Assembly (NCBI GenBank): GCA_020055645.1
Contig: CM034549.1
Span: forward strand, 19,737,930 to 19,801,929
Length of the DNA: 64,000 nt
Source: Tomocerus qinae
Lineage: Eukaryota > Arthropoda > Collembola > Entomobryomorpha > Tomoceridae
Direction: 5' to 3'
This document shows positions 1 through 11,263 of the stretch, one piece after another. The notes below the pieces were generated by a model. That model worked only from the letters and a program-made list of their open reading frames with translations, searched no databases and had not been told where the DNA came from. Positions within the stretch are counted from its first letter, which is position 1, and each line of letters starts with the position of its first letter. The translations under genes were made by a program, and so were the position numbers.

Positions 1-244
1 ATGCTTTAATGTACTATTGGAAATTGTCCTGCAAACAAAACCTTTCCTCTCCCTTTTCCGTTCCTGACTTAAAATTCTCAAAATCTTTTTGTGAAATCTT
101 TTTTGGTTAGCTTGATAATTTTCGAATTTTTGACCAAATTGTCATTTGGAATATTTGGGAGGATTTTTTGAGTTCTAATTTCTACAGAGAACAGAATAAA
201 AAAGGAAACAGATGAGTAAGGTGGGTTAAAGAAAATGAACTTAC

Positions 245-3200
245 AAGCAATGCATCCATCTCCATCCCGTAAAACGCCGAGTCTCTTTTCTTCCTCTCTC
301 CAAATTTCGCACAGAAGGGCAGAAAGAGTTTGATCTCTACTAGTTATGTAATCGCCAATTTTATCTCCTTGGTCAGGTTTCATAGTTTTGTTCAATATTC
401 CTTGTCTAAAGGAATAATTGAATCTTTCGTCGTGGGAACTTCGTTGCAGATGTCTTCTTCCTGTTCTTTGCCAGAAAAGAAGTTGGTCCATGCATCTTGA
501 ATATTCACATAGTTCCAACAGACAAGTTATAATCTTCATAGATGCAGATGGACCAGCTGCTACCTAAACGGAAATGCAATAATTTAAATAATTTCATAAC
601 AAGAATGTTTATGTAATGTTTGGTTTGTTATTGAAATTGAAATTAGAAATACCTCGAGTAAGTCCAACATAACCAATACACCTTCGTAAGCGAGGAACAT
701 CTCCATTGCTGAAGTAGAGTATGCCACACACTTAGCCACACATTCAGCCATCGCAATATGCAATCTTTAACACAAAATATGCTTAATATAGCGAAATTGA
801 CATTTTTATACAAAAAAGCACTATTAAAACATACAAAGGATTCATATGCCTATCCTTGGCTGGATGTATGACAAGCTGTGTTGTTAATCTGGTAAGAATT
901 TGCACTCCTTTGGCTTGTATGAAAGAATTCTTTTCTGCTTCATCATATTCACAGATAATTGCACAACTAAGAAGAATATTGCAGATAGTACTTTCTTCAA
1001 AAATGTCGAAGAAACTGACACTCATTTCTTTCAGTACATCTGAAAATCAGATACAAAAAGCATTTATAACAATTTCGCCCTGATTTGATTTACATAAAGT
1101 TGAAATGTTGAATTTATAAGTTAGCAACTTAGTATTACTAGAAAATGCGTCCATAGCATGCTGTTGTTTGAAATACTGCAAGATATCTGTCATAAAACTT
1201 TCTTTTTCATGTGACAGAACCATTCTTAGTATATGCGATAATTTACAGAGGCTGTGTTTAAAATTTAATTGTTCACCGACTGGAGTAAGACGAAATTTGG
1301 CCATTACTTTCAAATGCTCAATCAACCTAATAATGAGTGGAAATTCTTAAAACAATTTTAGGAAAATTGGAATAGATAAATCTGGAGTTTTTATGTAAGT
1401 TACCCAACATCATCCTGACGAGTAAATGCAAGGGGTTCTTCTATGGCGATAATTTCCAATGAATTCCATGCTGTGTCAATTAATTGTGGTTGGAGTTCTG
1501 GATTATCATAGAGAACATCTAGCAAAGGTGTGTCCACTTTGAGAAGAACTATTTTTGCAAAGACTTGAACCAATTGGAAATCGTAAATCAACTAAAATTT
1601 AAAAAATATCAATTGGTAATTGGTAATCGTGATAGGGGAAATTAAACGAAATTTTTATACCTTTTTGGCAAAACTGGAGTGAATAGTTATTCCGATCCAA
1701 CCTATTAGATAATTCAGCATTTCCCAATCTTCAGGTATTGCATCCAACTGCAGAGGAACGGGCAACTGAGGCAAATCGTCTCTTTGAGGTACCAAAATAT
1801 TGGCGTCTAAAATCTCACAGATATCTACAAACAGTTGATATAACCATAATCTGCAGATTCTATTTCACAAATTATTACAGTCTGAATCATTTTCTGCTCA
1901 TAGACTTACAAGTGGCAAAATTATTATTGTTGTGCTTTTGCAATCCGGGAATTTGCTTCGTCATGAAGAAAATAGTAAATGCAACATCATTTCTTAGCTC
2001 TAAAAGAAATTTTGAGTCTGCAGAAATCATCAGCTCTCCAAAGCGGAGAAGAAGAATTCTGGGTAGAAAACAAATATCTCAATAAAAGTGAAAATAAAAG
2101 CAAAACAGCAAAGCTTGAAAAATCGATCATGGTTTAGCTTTTAAACTTACTGAAATGACCGATGACTTGGAGTAGGTATCGTTTTCAGGCAATCTGGTTT
2201 AGCATTTGAATCCACGCTTTCAATTTGCTGTTTTTGTATTAGCTTGGAAAATAAAGAGTACATAAAATCAATTGATCGGGTTAAAATGATTTTCGAATCG
2301 TCTTCCTTCCCCATCTTTGTTAATAAGGGTTCCAGAATCGGTCGTTTAATCATTTTGTCAGCTTTTACAAGAAAAGTTTATTTTACGCTTTTATCATGGT
2401 CTTCATTAATTTAAAAGTATTTTCTTGTCTTACCGATCAATTGAGAATTTTCGCATGCAAATTTTAAAATATCCAAAGTATCAAAGTAAAGATTTTCATT
2501 AAGTTGAAATTCTATAATCTCCATTGTCAGTGTTTTGCAGATGCTACTTCTTTCCATAGCACTAATAAACAATTTCAATGACAATGGTTTAGTGGTTATC
2601 GATTCTCTGTTTTCGGAGAGACTTTTTAGGAATTTTTTCTTTGTCCTTTCTTCAAATATTGTAATCCAATTTAATAGGATTTGTGTAAGTCCTATTTGAA
2701 ATTCCTCACTCCCATGTGCTAGAATATCTCCTATTCATTATTGAATATAGATATTACAATTAGATAGAATTATCATGGATAAGAAAAAATTGGACTGTAT
2801 TTCTTTTCTATAAGAGAAATAGCTTTTTTAGTTACCGAGAATATTTAAAGCGACTGCGAGACATTGAATCTCAAGGCGATCGCTTTGTGCTTGGAGCTGA
2901 ATCATTTTCTTCATGTGCGAAAAGATCATCTTAAATACAGAGGAACCAATTTCAGTATTTGGATGTTCAGTGGCCAAGGTTTGAATGATATCCATAACAC
3001 TTGTGATTTCTTTCAAGAATATTCCTTGAGGAGATTTTCTTAAATAAAGATTCCATAGTCTGTAAATTTTGTTTTGAGATTCTGTTGAACTTGTTATATT
3101 TTTTGATTTCAACAAAGCATTTATTCTGACAAGGCATTCGGTTCCTGACCAAACTAATCCAGTAGTAATCACTCCTTCCACAAGATCATTGCACAAACCA

Positions 3201-3484
3201 CAAGAGTCATCATCTAAAAATAATTTTGCCTGTTTTTCTGAATCCTCATCTTCGCATTCATCCGCAGTTTGCCTCTGTTGAGGATCAACGTAGTACACGT
3301 AAGGATTATCAGCAGGCGAATCACTGATACGTGCACCTGACAGTTTGGTTTTGCCGGACCCTTTCAATGGGTCTTGGAAATAGCATTTTCCAGACCCTTG
3401 GCGATTGCGACAATTATCAGTCTCAACTTCTTTTGCCAAAGTTTCTATTGCCTCTTCTGCTTCATCCACATCAGATGAATCCAT
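245..3484 (-). CDS. CFAP69: CFAP69-like cilia/flagella protein, partial at its 3' end
   Basis: Nine exons join with matching phases: 3484-2836, 2730-2434, 2361-2151, 1850-1661, 1591-1404, 1326-1094, 1039-835, 764-653 and 563-245, about 801 codons. The best family evidence is near the C-terminus: EGVLVMLDLL followed by LLCEIWREEEKRLGVLRDG, which parallels the recalled vertebrate CFAP69 stretch EGIFLLLDLL ... LLIKLWRKEEKELGVKRDK. The rest is Leu-rich and helical, as expected of an armadillo-type protein. CFAP69 proteins act in sperm flagella and olfactory cilia. The N-terminus (from ATG at 3484) is acidic and poorly conserved, so an additional upstream exon is possible. The last exon ends in phase 1 at 245; the next exon is not resolved in 1-244 or lies off the window. 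The 563-245 exon carries about 35 extra residues between the two conserved blocks. Splice sites are read by eye. Confidence 0.75.
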
Positions 3485-3751
3485 TTGTGAATCTTTAGAT
3501 ACCTTCGGCTTTGGAAATAAAAGGTTTATCTTTGTGTTTCTGTCAAGGTTTCTGTCAACTTACTTAATAAAGCCAAGAACCAATATCAAAGTGTGATAGA
3601 AAATATTTATTTGTACAGAAAGTTTCGAATAGGGCGAGTGCTCAATGTTCAAATTCTGACCACATTGCCTTGCATTGCATTTGCATCTGTCTGTGATAGA
3701 TTTCTAGGGATTTTGCGTTTTTCTTCGCATCTCGATGGAAAAATACAAGTA

Positions 3752-4161
3752 CAGGGTGGTCCAGAATGAACCGGAATTTTAACTTTGACTCTTAATAATT
3801 CTGCAGTAGGTAACTGTATTGAGACTAAAATAGTAGCATCTGAAAGAGCATGCGTTTCTTAGTCAGAATTAAAATTATGGACACAATTGTACCACAAAAA
3901 CAGGCTAAAGAAGGGTGAGAAAAAATTAAAAACGACAAAATCTTGTAAAATTTACATTTTTTAAAATTTAATTTTCACATTTAATGCTTGAAATGAAAAT
4001 GGCGAGATTGACGATTGAGCAGAAAGTGTAAGAATGAAGAGGTAAAAAAAGTTCCAATTCAATTTCCGCAAAAGCTGAACTTTGTTCCCAAGTTTGACAC
4101 GTTCCCAAGTCGTTCCCTTTTGTGTGTGGGCTGGCGTTTAGTCAGGAGGCATCTTAGGTCC
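3752..4161. repeat. Left 410-bp arm of the foldback element
   Basis: This arm pairs with 4453-4862. It contains a short plus-strand reading MKMARLTIEQKV then stop at about 3994-4032, which resembles a mariner transposase N-terminus. The inner end (about 4125-4161) repeats the piece that reads as transposase in the opposite arm, so coding DNA has been included in the inverted repeat. Confidence 0.88.
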
Positions 4162-4500
4162 ATCTTCAATTTTGAACCATAGTCTTCGGCTTTCTAGCAT
4201 TAATTCTATCCTTCATCGAACCCCATACTGGAACAAATCCATTGGGCTCAAATCAGGGGAACTCGGGCGCCATGAAATTGGACCATCTCTACCTATCCAT
4301 TTATCCCGGAAATGTTCATCCATAGCCATGCCCGGACATCCAGTCTGAAGTGGGAAGGTCTTGCATTAGCATAAAGTTTTCACATGAATTGCTGGCCATA
4401 TTTTGTTGTTTACCATGTTTTACTGCAGTTGCATGTTTATGTAAAGAAAAACGGACCAAAAGATGCCTCCTGACCAAATGTCAGCCCACACACAAAAGGG
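4162..4500 (-). pseudogene. Decayed mariner-type transposase fragment
   Basis: Minus-strand translation across the loop gives broken pieces such as NARPSHFRLDVRAWLWMN and PEFPLSPMDLFQYGVR. These match the general pattern of the DDE/D transposase C-terminal half (target-aspartate region NGAPAH-like, then RSPDLSPMDFFLWG-like). Several in-frame stops interrupt it, and the N-terminal half is mostly deleted. This supports the Tc1/mariner assignment of the surrounding element. Confidence 0.75.
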
Positions 4501-4862
4501 AACGACTTGGGAACGTGTCAAACTTGGTAACAAAGTTCAACTTTTGCGGAAACTGAATTTGACCTTTTTAACCTCTTTATTCTTACACTTTTTGCTCAAT
4601 CGTCAATCTCGCCATTTTTATTTCAAGCATTAAATGTGAAAATTAAATTTTAAAAAATGTAAATTTTACAAGATTTTGTCGTTTTTAATTTTTTCTCACC
4701 CTTCTTTAGCCTGTTTTTGTGGTACAATTGTGTCCATAATTTTAATTCTGACTAAGAAACGCATGCTCTTTCAGATGCTACTATTTTAGTCTCAATACAG
4801 TTACCTACTGCAGAATTATTAAGAGTCAAAGTTAAAATTCCGGTTCATTCTGGACCACCCTG
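4453..4862. repeat. Right 410-bp arm of the foldback element
   Basis: Reverse complement of the left arm with few differences. On the minus strand its inner end reads FVCGLTFGQEASFGPFFF across the arm/loop boundary, similar to the central part of mariner transposases. The next frame element is a stop, so the reading is not functional. Confidence 0.88.
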
Positions 4863-4864
4863 TA

Positions 4865-5351
4865 CATGAATTCATGTAATTGTGGAACACCATAGTAATA
4901 CTAAACCCAAACTGACCTAAATAAGCTTGCGATTGTGATCTTTATTGTTCCCAATCCGAATACATTGATGAGAGTTAGATGATGAGAGTGAGAATTGAGT
5001 GTTTGCCTATTCAGGGTACCTTTCCGATTTTTGGTCGCTCATCTGGCAGATTTTGATAGTGGATTGTCATTTCATCTCTTCCCATAAATAAATAGTACGT
5101 ACTGTGCGTAGTTTTCCAAAACAACTAGCTATTCTTAAATGGGATTAGCGTAAAAAATAATGGGTTCATTATTATCATCCTTTGTGACTGTGATTTCATC
5201 ATTCATAGAACGTGCTTCATCTTGTACTGTCTATTTGGTACATCCATTTCAATTTGTGCGAACATTTGATCATGATGCCTGCGGTTGGTCATTAAAAAGC
5301 TATTATTAATAGTTAATTCTTACTATCTTCAATTTTCTCTTCAATCAATAA
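4865..5351. other. Intergenic stretch before the EF-hand gene
   Basis: About 490 bp between the foldback element and the EF-hand start codon. It should hold the EF-hand gene's promoter and any 5' UTR exon, but I see no clear TATA box, coding exon or repeat. Confidence 0.4.
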
Positions 5352-6212
5352 ATGGTTACTTGTACAATAGGTGAGCCACGGGCATGGGTACCAGAGTATT
5401 GGAATGCAGCGTTGATAACTCTTGGAAAACTGGAGATGAACGAAAGGACGAAATTAAAATCCATCATAGAGAAACGGATGATCCGAATGGAAGCTGCTAT
5501 GAAGTATACCCACTGCAGATCATTGCGAAAGCAATTGGCAGAGTTTCCAGAATGGGATGCAGACAAACTCTTCCGAGTTTACGATCTCTTCAAACTATAC
5601 GAGATGGATGGCGATGGTGTCATAGAAGTTGCAGAAATGTAAGAAAATGCTTGAATTAAGGAATTTTACGCATTCTTTTATTTTTATCCAGGAATCAAAA
5701 TTGTTATAACTAATTAAAGCAGATAATGAGATTTTATATGGAAAATTAGTTGACATGATTTACAAGTGTGATGTTTCTTTACGTTATTGGTATATTTAGG
5801 AGTGTTGGAATGGATAATATGGGCGACCATACGGAAGTCGCTGAGAGAGTTCGGATCTTGTGCTTATTCGACGAAGATAAAACTGGCTTCATTGATTATG
5901 AAGAATTCATGAATGTAAGATATTTTCATATTTATATATATTTATTACCCATCTAAATGCAGATAGATACAAGGAATTGGAGTTGCTTCATCTGCAGTTA
6001 ATTCTTAATATGTAATATGTGCATGTAACAGTTAATATAATAAAGCGTTGAAATGAAATAATTCTTGTGCTTTTGTGTAGATCATTTACTCACTGCAAAT
6101 TCAAGACCATAATAAGCACAGCATTGGAAAACACTACCAAAGAGTGGAGAATGATTATGAATTCTTGAAAAGTATGACCTACATTCAAAGATTGTCTATT
6201 GGTGTCCTCTAA
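5352..6212 (+). CDS. Small EF-hand calcium-binding protein
   Basis: Three exons, 5352-5638, 5800-5914 and 6081-6212, join in phase to give 177 residues and a TAA stop. An in-frame TAA lies directly before the ATG, supporting this start, although an alternative 3' splice site at about 5370 would allow an upstream first exon. Two EF-hand loops are visible: residues 84-95 (EMDGDGVIEVAE, with Glu in place of the usual first Asp) and residues 120-131 (DEDKTGFIDYEE, canonical). The N-terminal half is charged and helical (KSIIEKRMIRMEAAMKY) without a third clear loop. The protein has no signal peptide, so it is probably a cytosolic calcium sensor; I cannot name an ortholog. It is convergent with the gustatory receptor gene. 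Confidence 0.8.
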
Positions 6213-6228
6213 ACATTTCCTCATGCTA

Positions 6229-6234
6229 TTTATT
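6229..6234 (-). promoter_or_regulatory. Candidate AATAAA poly(A) signal of the gustatory receptor
   Basis: TTTATT on the plus strand, about 118 bp past the receptor's stop codon on the minus strand and only 17 bp from the EF-hand stop codon. Confidence 0.45.
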
Positions 6235-6314
6235 ATGCAGAGTCCAAAGTGACATCTTTAAATTATCATGTGTGTGCTATATACAAAACTATGTGCATTT
6301 GTTGATCCGATTGT

Positions 6315-6320
6315 AATAAA
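6315..6320 (+). promoter_or_regulatory. Candidate AATAAA poly(A) signal of the EF-hand gene
   Basis: AATAAA lies about 100 bp after the stop codon at 6212. The matching minus-strand signal for the convergent receptor gene is the TTTATT at 6229-6234, so the two transcripts would overlap by roughly 100 bp. Confidence 0.5.
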
Positions 6321-6351
6321 CGAAGCTCTCTGTTCGAAAAGTGATATGACA

Positions 6352-7896
6352 TTATGCACCAGACGATTCCAGTTGAAACATAAATATCACATACGTTAAA
6401 ATGGTAGCACAAATCTGTAAAGATAGAATATGTATTCAAGTATTTTCCTAAAAATATTTCAACAAGCTAAAATAAATTACACCAAAAAAATAAATAAAAT
6501 TGTAAAATTACTGAAGGTATGAGTTGGTAGTCCACGTTAAAAAGCCCATGTCCAGTAAGGGTAAATTTCCAATTGATAACCCACACTGCTGTTTCGTGGA
6601 GCTGTAAGATTATTTGCTAAAATTAAACTAATTTGTCATTTACGTAGAATGTATAATATAGCTAACTACAACATTACATTATCAACATTTGTAGATTCAT
6701 GTCCATTCTCGATTCGTCTCTGGATTAACAAATCCTCCAAACGGTCCCCTCGAAATTTTATCTGTGTAACGTTAAAAATCATAAAACCAAAGATGGAAAC
6801 AAGATATTTTAGTTTTTTTATGGCCAAGTCTAACCTGTGTCTTCATTCGCTCTCCCAAATGAGAAAAAACCCAGATAAGCAAACTATTTGAAATAGCCAT
6901 CGTTATTTTCGACTCCTGCGAAACGAATTCAGAGAACTGTTGATACTTTTGAGTAATACTAACTATTTGTTGGATAATGAAAGATGTAGCCGAAATCAAA
7001 ATCACGACGATGTAAACTCCTACAATATCCGAGTATAACAAGAAACTTTTTTTCAGTTGCGAAAATCGATGCAAGAAATCTTTTATTTGTAATGTTAAAT
7101 GCGTTTTACTTTCGTCTCCAACTTTCTCAATACTGATAGGAGCCAAATTACTTTTTCTTGTCGAACCTGCCACGACGAAGGATACCCAATTCTTCAAGCT
7201 GATGTCGTGGACTAAATAATTCTCAATTTCATCACATAATCGCTCATAAATATCAAGTAGATTGACTCCAAATACAACTGTGAACGAAAATGCAAACATG
7301 GGAGGAATCATTGAAAAGAAATCGTTTATAACTAATGCGATCCACTTCACCCACTCACCCTCTGGTAGAAATGAATATTTTATATTTTGATCAGTGACAC
7401 TCCTACTTGATATTACGTAGTACGATACAATACGGAGGATATTGTTGTTCATGTGAAATATCCAAGTACACATAAAAACAAGAAGCTGCAAATGCTTTGC
7501 TCTGATCCTTCCACAAAAGTTCTTATTTCTTTTGTTAATGCAATAGTATCTGGATAGGTCATTTAAATATGAAATCAACTGTACTCCTTTCTTACAAGTT
7601 ATTAAAGACCAAAGTCGGATTAAAAAGTCACTACCAAAACAAGTTATCAAGGTAGTATAAATCATGATGCCTCCAGATAGCTTTTTGCCTACCCAAGTCC
7701 ACAAATATTCCAGATTCCCCGTAACAAAGTCAATAATAATGGCAGGATTAAACACTAAGAAGAATATCATATAAACCATTATAGGGTGAACCCATTTCAG
7801 ACGAAAATTTGTCGAACTTATTATGGGACTTGATGATGGAAAACATCCAAAAATCCATCCTAGGAAAATTGTAACGGAAATAAAAAGATCACCCAT
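6352..7896 (-). CDS. Gustatory receptor (insect chemoreceptor superfamily)
   Basis: Four exons, 7896-6835, 6761-6678, 6616-6512 and 6414-6352, join in phase into 437 residues. The long first exon carries most of the predicted membrane segments (for example ISVTIFLGWIFG near the start, then MVYMIFFLVFNPAIII, AFSFTVVFGVNLL and VGVYIVVILISATSFII). The three short C-terminal exons with phase-0 introns are the classic arrangement of arthropod Gr genes. The last exon ends TYVIFMFQLE, a form of the TYhhhhhQF signature in the last membrane segment, with Leu after Gln. Such proteins form ligand-gated cation channels in taste or other sensory neurons with an intracellular N-terminus. The gene looks intact. 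Ligand and subfamily cannot be judged from this. Confidence 0.88.
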
Positions 7897-10800
7897 TTTA
7901 CCTAATCAAAAGAAAATTATATCCCTTTACATTCAATTGAAAAACTCAAAAATCTACTACGTTATAATACTATTGTGTTCATTTAACGAAGTAATTCACT
8001 TGGATGACGAGATAAACTTCGAATATTATTCAGCCAAGAGTAAATGAAGAATGGGTAATAAAAGACACTAATTAGCTTCCGAATTAATTTTTCCGAAACC
8101 AATTTTACCTTTACCTGTCAGAAATCATTATAATACATGGCAATAATAATTCTGTTTGCTATGTAATAGAATCTTCTGTCAAATTGATGTTTATTCTCGC
8201 TATTTCATTGTCGATTTCAATTCAATATTGTATTTTTATTAGTCAATTAAAGAGACACTCTTTTAATACGTCTATCCTAATGTACTCAACTTATGTAATA
8301 GTATAGTTTTGTTACGTAATTAATAAATAATACATAATCCTAATGTAGAAATAAAATGGCAAGTCCCAGAAATGTAAACAAAGGAAATTAAAAATACAGC
8401 CCTTGATCAATATTTACATGCTACTAATTGCTAATTATTATTAGTTGGCTTTTGTAAATTCCCATTATCTAGCTAAGTGTATTATTAACTTAATTACATT
8501 TATTAACCTAAGGATACATATCTGTTTTACTATTTCAGTACATAATGATTATTCTACTTATGTAAAACTTTCTTATGGCAATTCACAAATATACTTTAAT
8601 ATTATAACATTTACATATAACTACGTCATACCTAATACAGATAATGTAACATTATAGATACATTGTATATACAACAACCCTAGAAAGTATTATATATTAT
8701 ATTTAAACAGATACTCACTGAGTGGATCCTAACATTTTGTTAAATGCATATTAAAGTTTCATTAGCTGCATTTAGAGAGTACTGTATCTTACACTTTATA
8801 ACAATTACAATAGCTGACACGAAAAATCTTATTCTCACAACATTTTTGTCTAAATTAATAAGCTATTTTATGCACTGTATTTTACCTACATAGATATACT
8901 ATTTATTTATGTATACACATCGTAGTATTTACTATTCCACAAAATTTGACAATTAGCAAAGATAATTTTTTCGGTATAGCATTAGTATAGTTGTTACATG
9001 ATTATTTCAGTTTATATTAAAGTAATGCAGTATTGTACATGAACATCTACAGTAAGTAGGACAAAAAAAAACGTCTTAGTATTGTAAAACAGTTAAACAA
9101 TTACACTGACAAAAGAGATTCTAAGTCTCCAGCAGTATTTTAATTATTACTTTTAGCTTTTAGTATTTATGTATTCGATTTTATCTTTATATAATCTTGT
9201 TCTTTCAATGTAACTGTATCCTACAATGTCAACATCACCCGCATCCTTTATTTCATAAATGTTCTTAGTCAAACATTTATGTAGTTTACTAATGTAACTA
9301 TGATTCTAATGTTTACCTGAATTTCGTTAAGGTAATAGCATTTGAGAAATCATAGTAAATTGGTGATAATACTAGTCTACACTCGTCACAAATTCTACAT
9401 GTGCTTGTCGAATAAGTTAATTTTCCTACATACGAAACAATGACCATACAAATCTATTATTCTAATAATGCTTCGGAAATTATCAAATTGTACAATACTC
9501 TCGGGTCACTTTGATAAATACAATACTTGTCCTACCGTGCCCTTTCGGATACTACTGTCAATTTTACTACAGATTTACTTATCATACTTATTTATTTGTT
9601 TCAGGTTCCTTATGTAAATCGGTACAGGGTTTCGTTTTGAACATTTTTAAGTTTGGAGACTAATTTGTGGTAATTTGTGACAAAAAAGGGGCAGAAAAAG
9701 TTTAAAATTAAATTCTTGTTCTGAAAAGGTAGAATATACAAGTCAATATAATATTAGCATGTGCATAAAGTGCAAATAACCTATACTCTACACATTCACT
9801 ATACGCAATGCACATACTTGCTATTACCTAACGATGAGTAAGTAAAGCAATAGAATCAACCATGCATGAAATAAATGAACACAATTTGTCAATGATGATT
9901 AATGGATTTGACAACTGAGTATTAAAGTCATTGATTGATTCGCCAAGTAAAAGTACGGAAAGTGGTTTACAAACTTATATGCATGCGTATGTAGTGTTAG
10001 TTGTGTATAAGTACTAACAGCATAGCTGACAATGACATCAGTTTAATCAGACGTCACCGTACAATCAGATGTAAAAGTAAGAAAACACAGTAACTAATTA
10101 TGGATCTGACAGATACATAAACATAACTATTACGCGAGGCATAGCTCAAGACTAGAACTGTTGAGTTATCCATACGGTACTAATTAATAGCGAGAGTACA
10201 AATGCTCTGTATGTAAAGTAGCTAATACAGCTGAATATAAAAGCCTGAGATAACGGAGGTTTACTGTACTGGACTGGATGTATATTTATATGTGTATTGC
10301 CAACAATTATGCAGGAATGTCTTGTACACAGACATGCCTGTATAATAATTATAAGCTAATATAGCTACTATTGCAATTAGTATTGCAGTACTAATCAAGA
10401 GTTGCCATTTGCCATGTAGTGATAGTTGCCCAGTCCAAAAAGTTAATACATTATTAGGTAATCTGCTTGTATTTTGCATTGTGTCAAAAAGTCTGCGTCA
10501 TCGCTTCAGTAAAATAAGCTTCCAGCTAATACGTACAAGTTAACGATTCCCTCTTTGCATTAGCATTTCGTTGAAAGAATATAGAACAAAGATTATGATT
10601 ATGCAATTCTTACGTTATCAATGTTTAAAATCCCTATCTAAATTGTAAGAGAACTTGTGTCAATTATAAAACTCCCACCTAAATATACTACAAATTAATT
10701 TTTGAATGCTCAGTGATGCAATACAAACTCTTTCCAATCATCTTCATTAAATTCCTCACTACTTCTCCTTACTAGTGTAGTAGGTATTTATAATATGAGT

Positions 10801-11263
10801 ATGCCTATTTTTGTTTTGCATGAATACTTCATTTGCAAATCTACGGACAGAAAAATAAAACCGACCGACACAACTACAAACCTTTGTCAGGCTCAGAACT
10901 CTAAGCTTATAAAGTAGATCAAAGTATACTCATTCTCTTTGTAAAAGTAAAGCTAACCTTGTTAAACATTTTTTTAAATTAAAACCTAATCACCACCTAC
11001 GACATAACTTTTATAACATGTAACAGGAAAGCAAGAGGTATAAACAGTACGACTTAATTATTGTATTGTTTTGGTTTCACTCTTGATATTTCAGATTTGG
11101 GACGGTAGTTGGTCTTTGATTTCTGGTTTACTAGATATTATTTGGCTGCGACTGTCCAGTTTTTCCCAACTGATATTTACTACAAGTAACCTTTACGCGA
11201 AGAACAATTAGATCGTTACTACGTAGATATAAGTAGGTACGCCTTATAATACACTATATAAGT
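7897..11263. other. AT-rich intergenic DNA
   Basis: About 3.4 kb between the receptor's start codon and the inverted-repeat element below agrin. It is very AT-rich, with many short TA-rich runs and no RNA gene I can recognise. The only open frame of note is 10479-10261 on the minus strand (72 codons), which has one hydrophobic segment; see findings. The stretch may include the receptor's promoter. Confidence 0.5.

Larger units (their letters stand above)
3750..4864. mobile_element. Tc1/mariner-type foldback element, non-autonomous
   Basis: The element begins CAGGGTGGTCCAGAATGAAC at 3752 and ends with its reverse complement at 4862, flanked on both sides by TA (3750-3751 and 4863-4864), the usual target duplication of Tc1/mariner elements. 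The two arms, 3752-4161 and 4453-4862, are each 410 bp and nearly perfect inverted copies. The 291-bp loop carries a broken transposase piece on the minus strand. An intact transposase is absent, so this copy cannot move by itself. It sits between the divergent CFAP69-like and EF-hand genes. High arm identity suggests it is fairly young or was maintained by gene conversion. Confidence 0.88.

Noticed and set aside
1-60. Possible tenth CFAP69 exon after TTTGCAG
   Set aside because: Joining at this acceptor gives an immediate TGA stop; an alternative acceptor a few bases upstream stays open but is too short to judge at the window edge.
2828-3484. First reading of the N-terminal exon as a SAAL1-like protein
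   Set aside because: The GLVWSG and RLWNLYLRK stretches looked similar, but downstream exons in phase extend far beyond SAAL1 length and carry the CFAP69 C-terminal signature.
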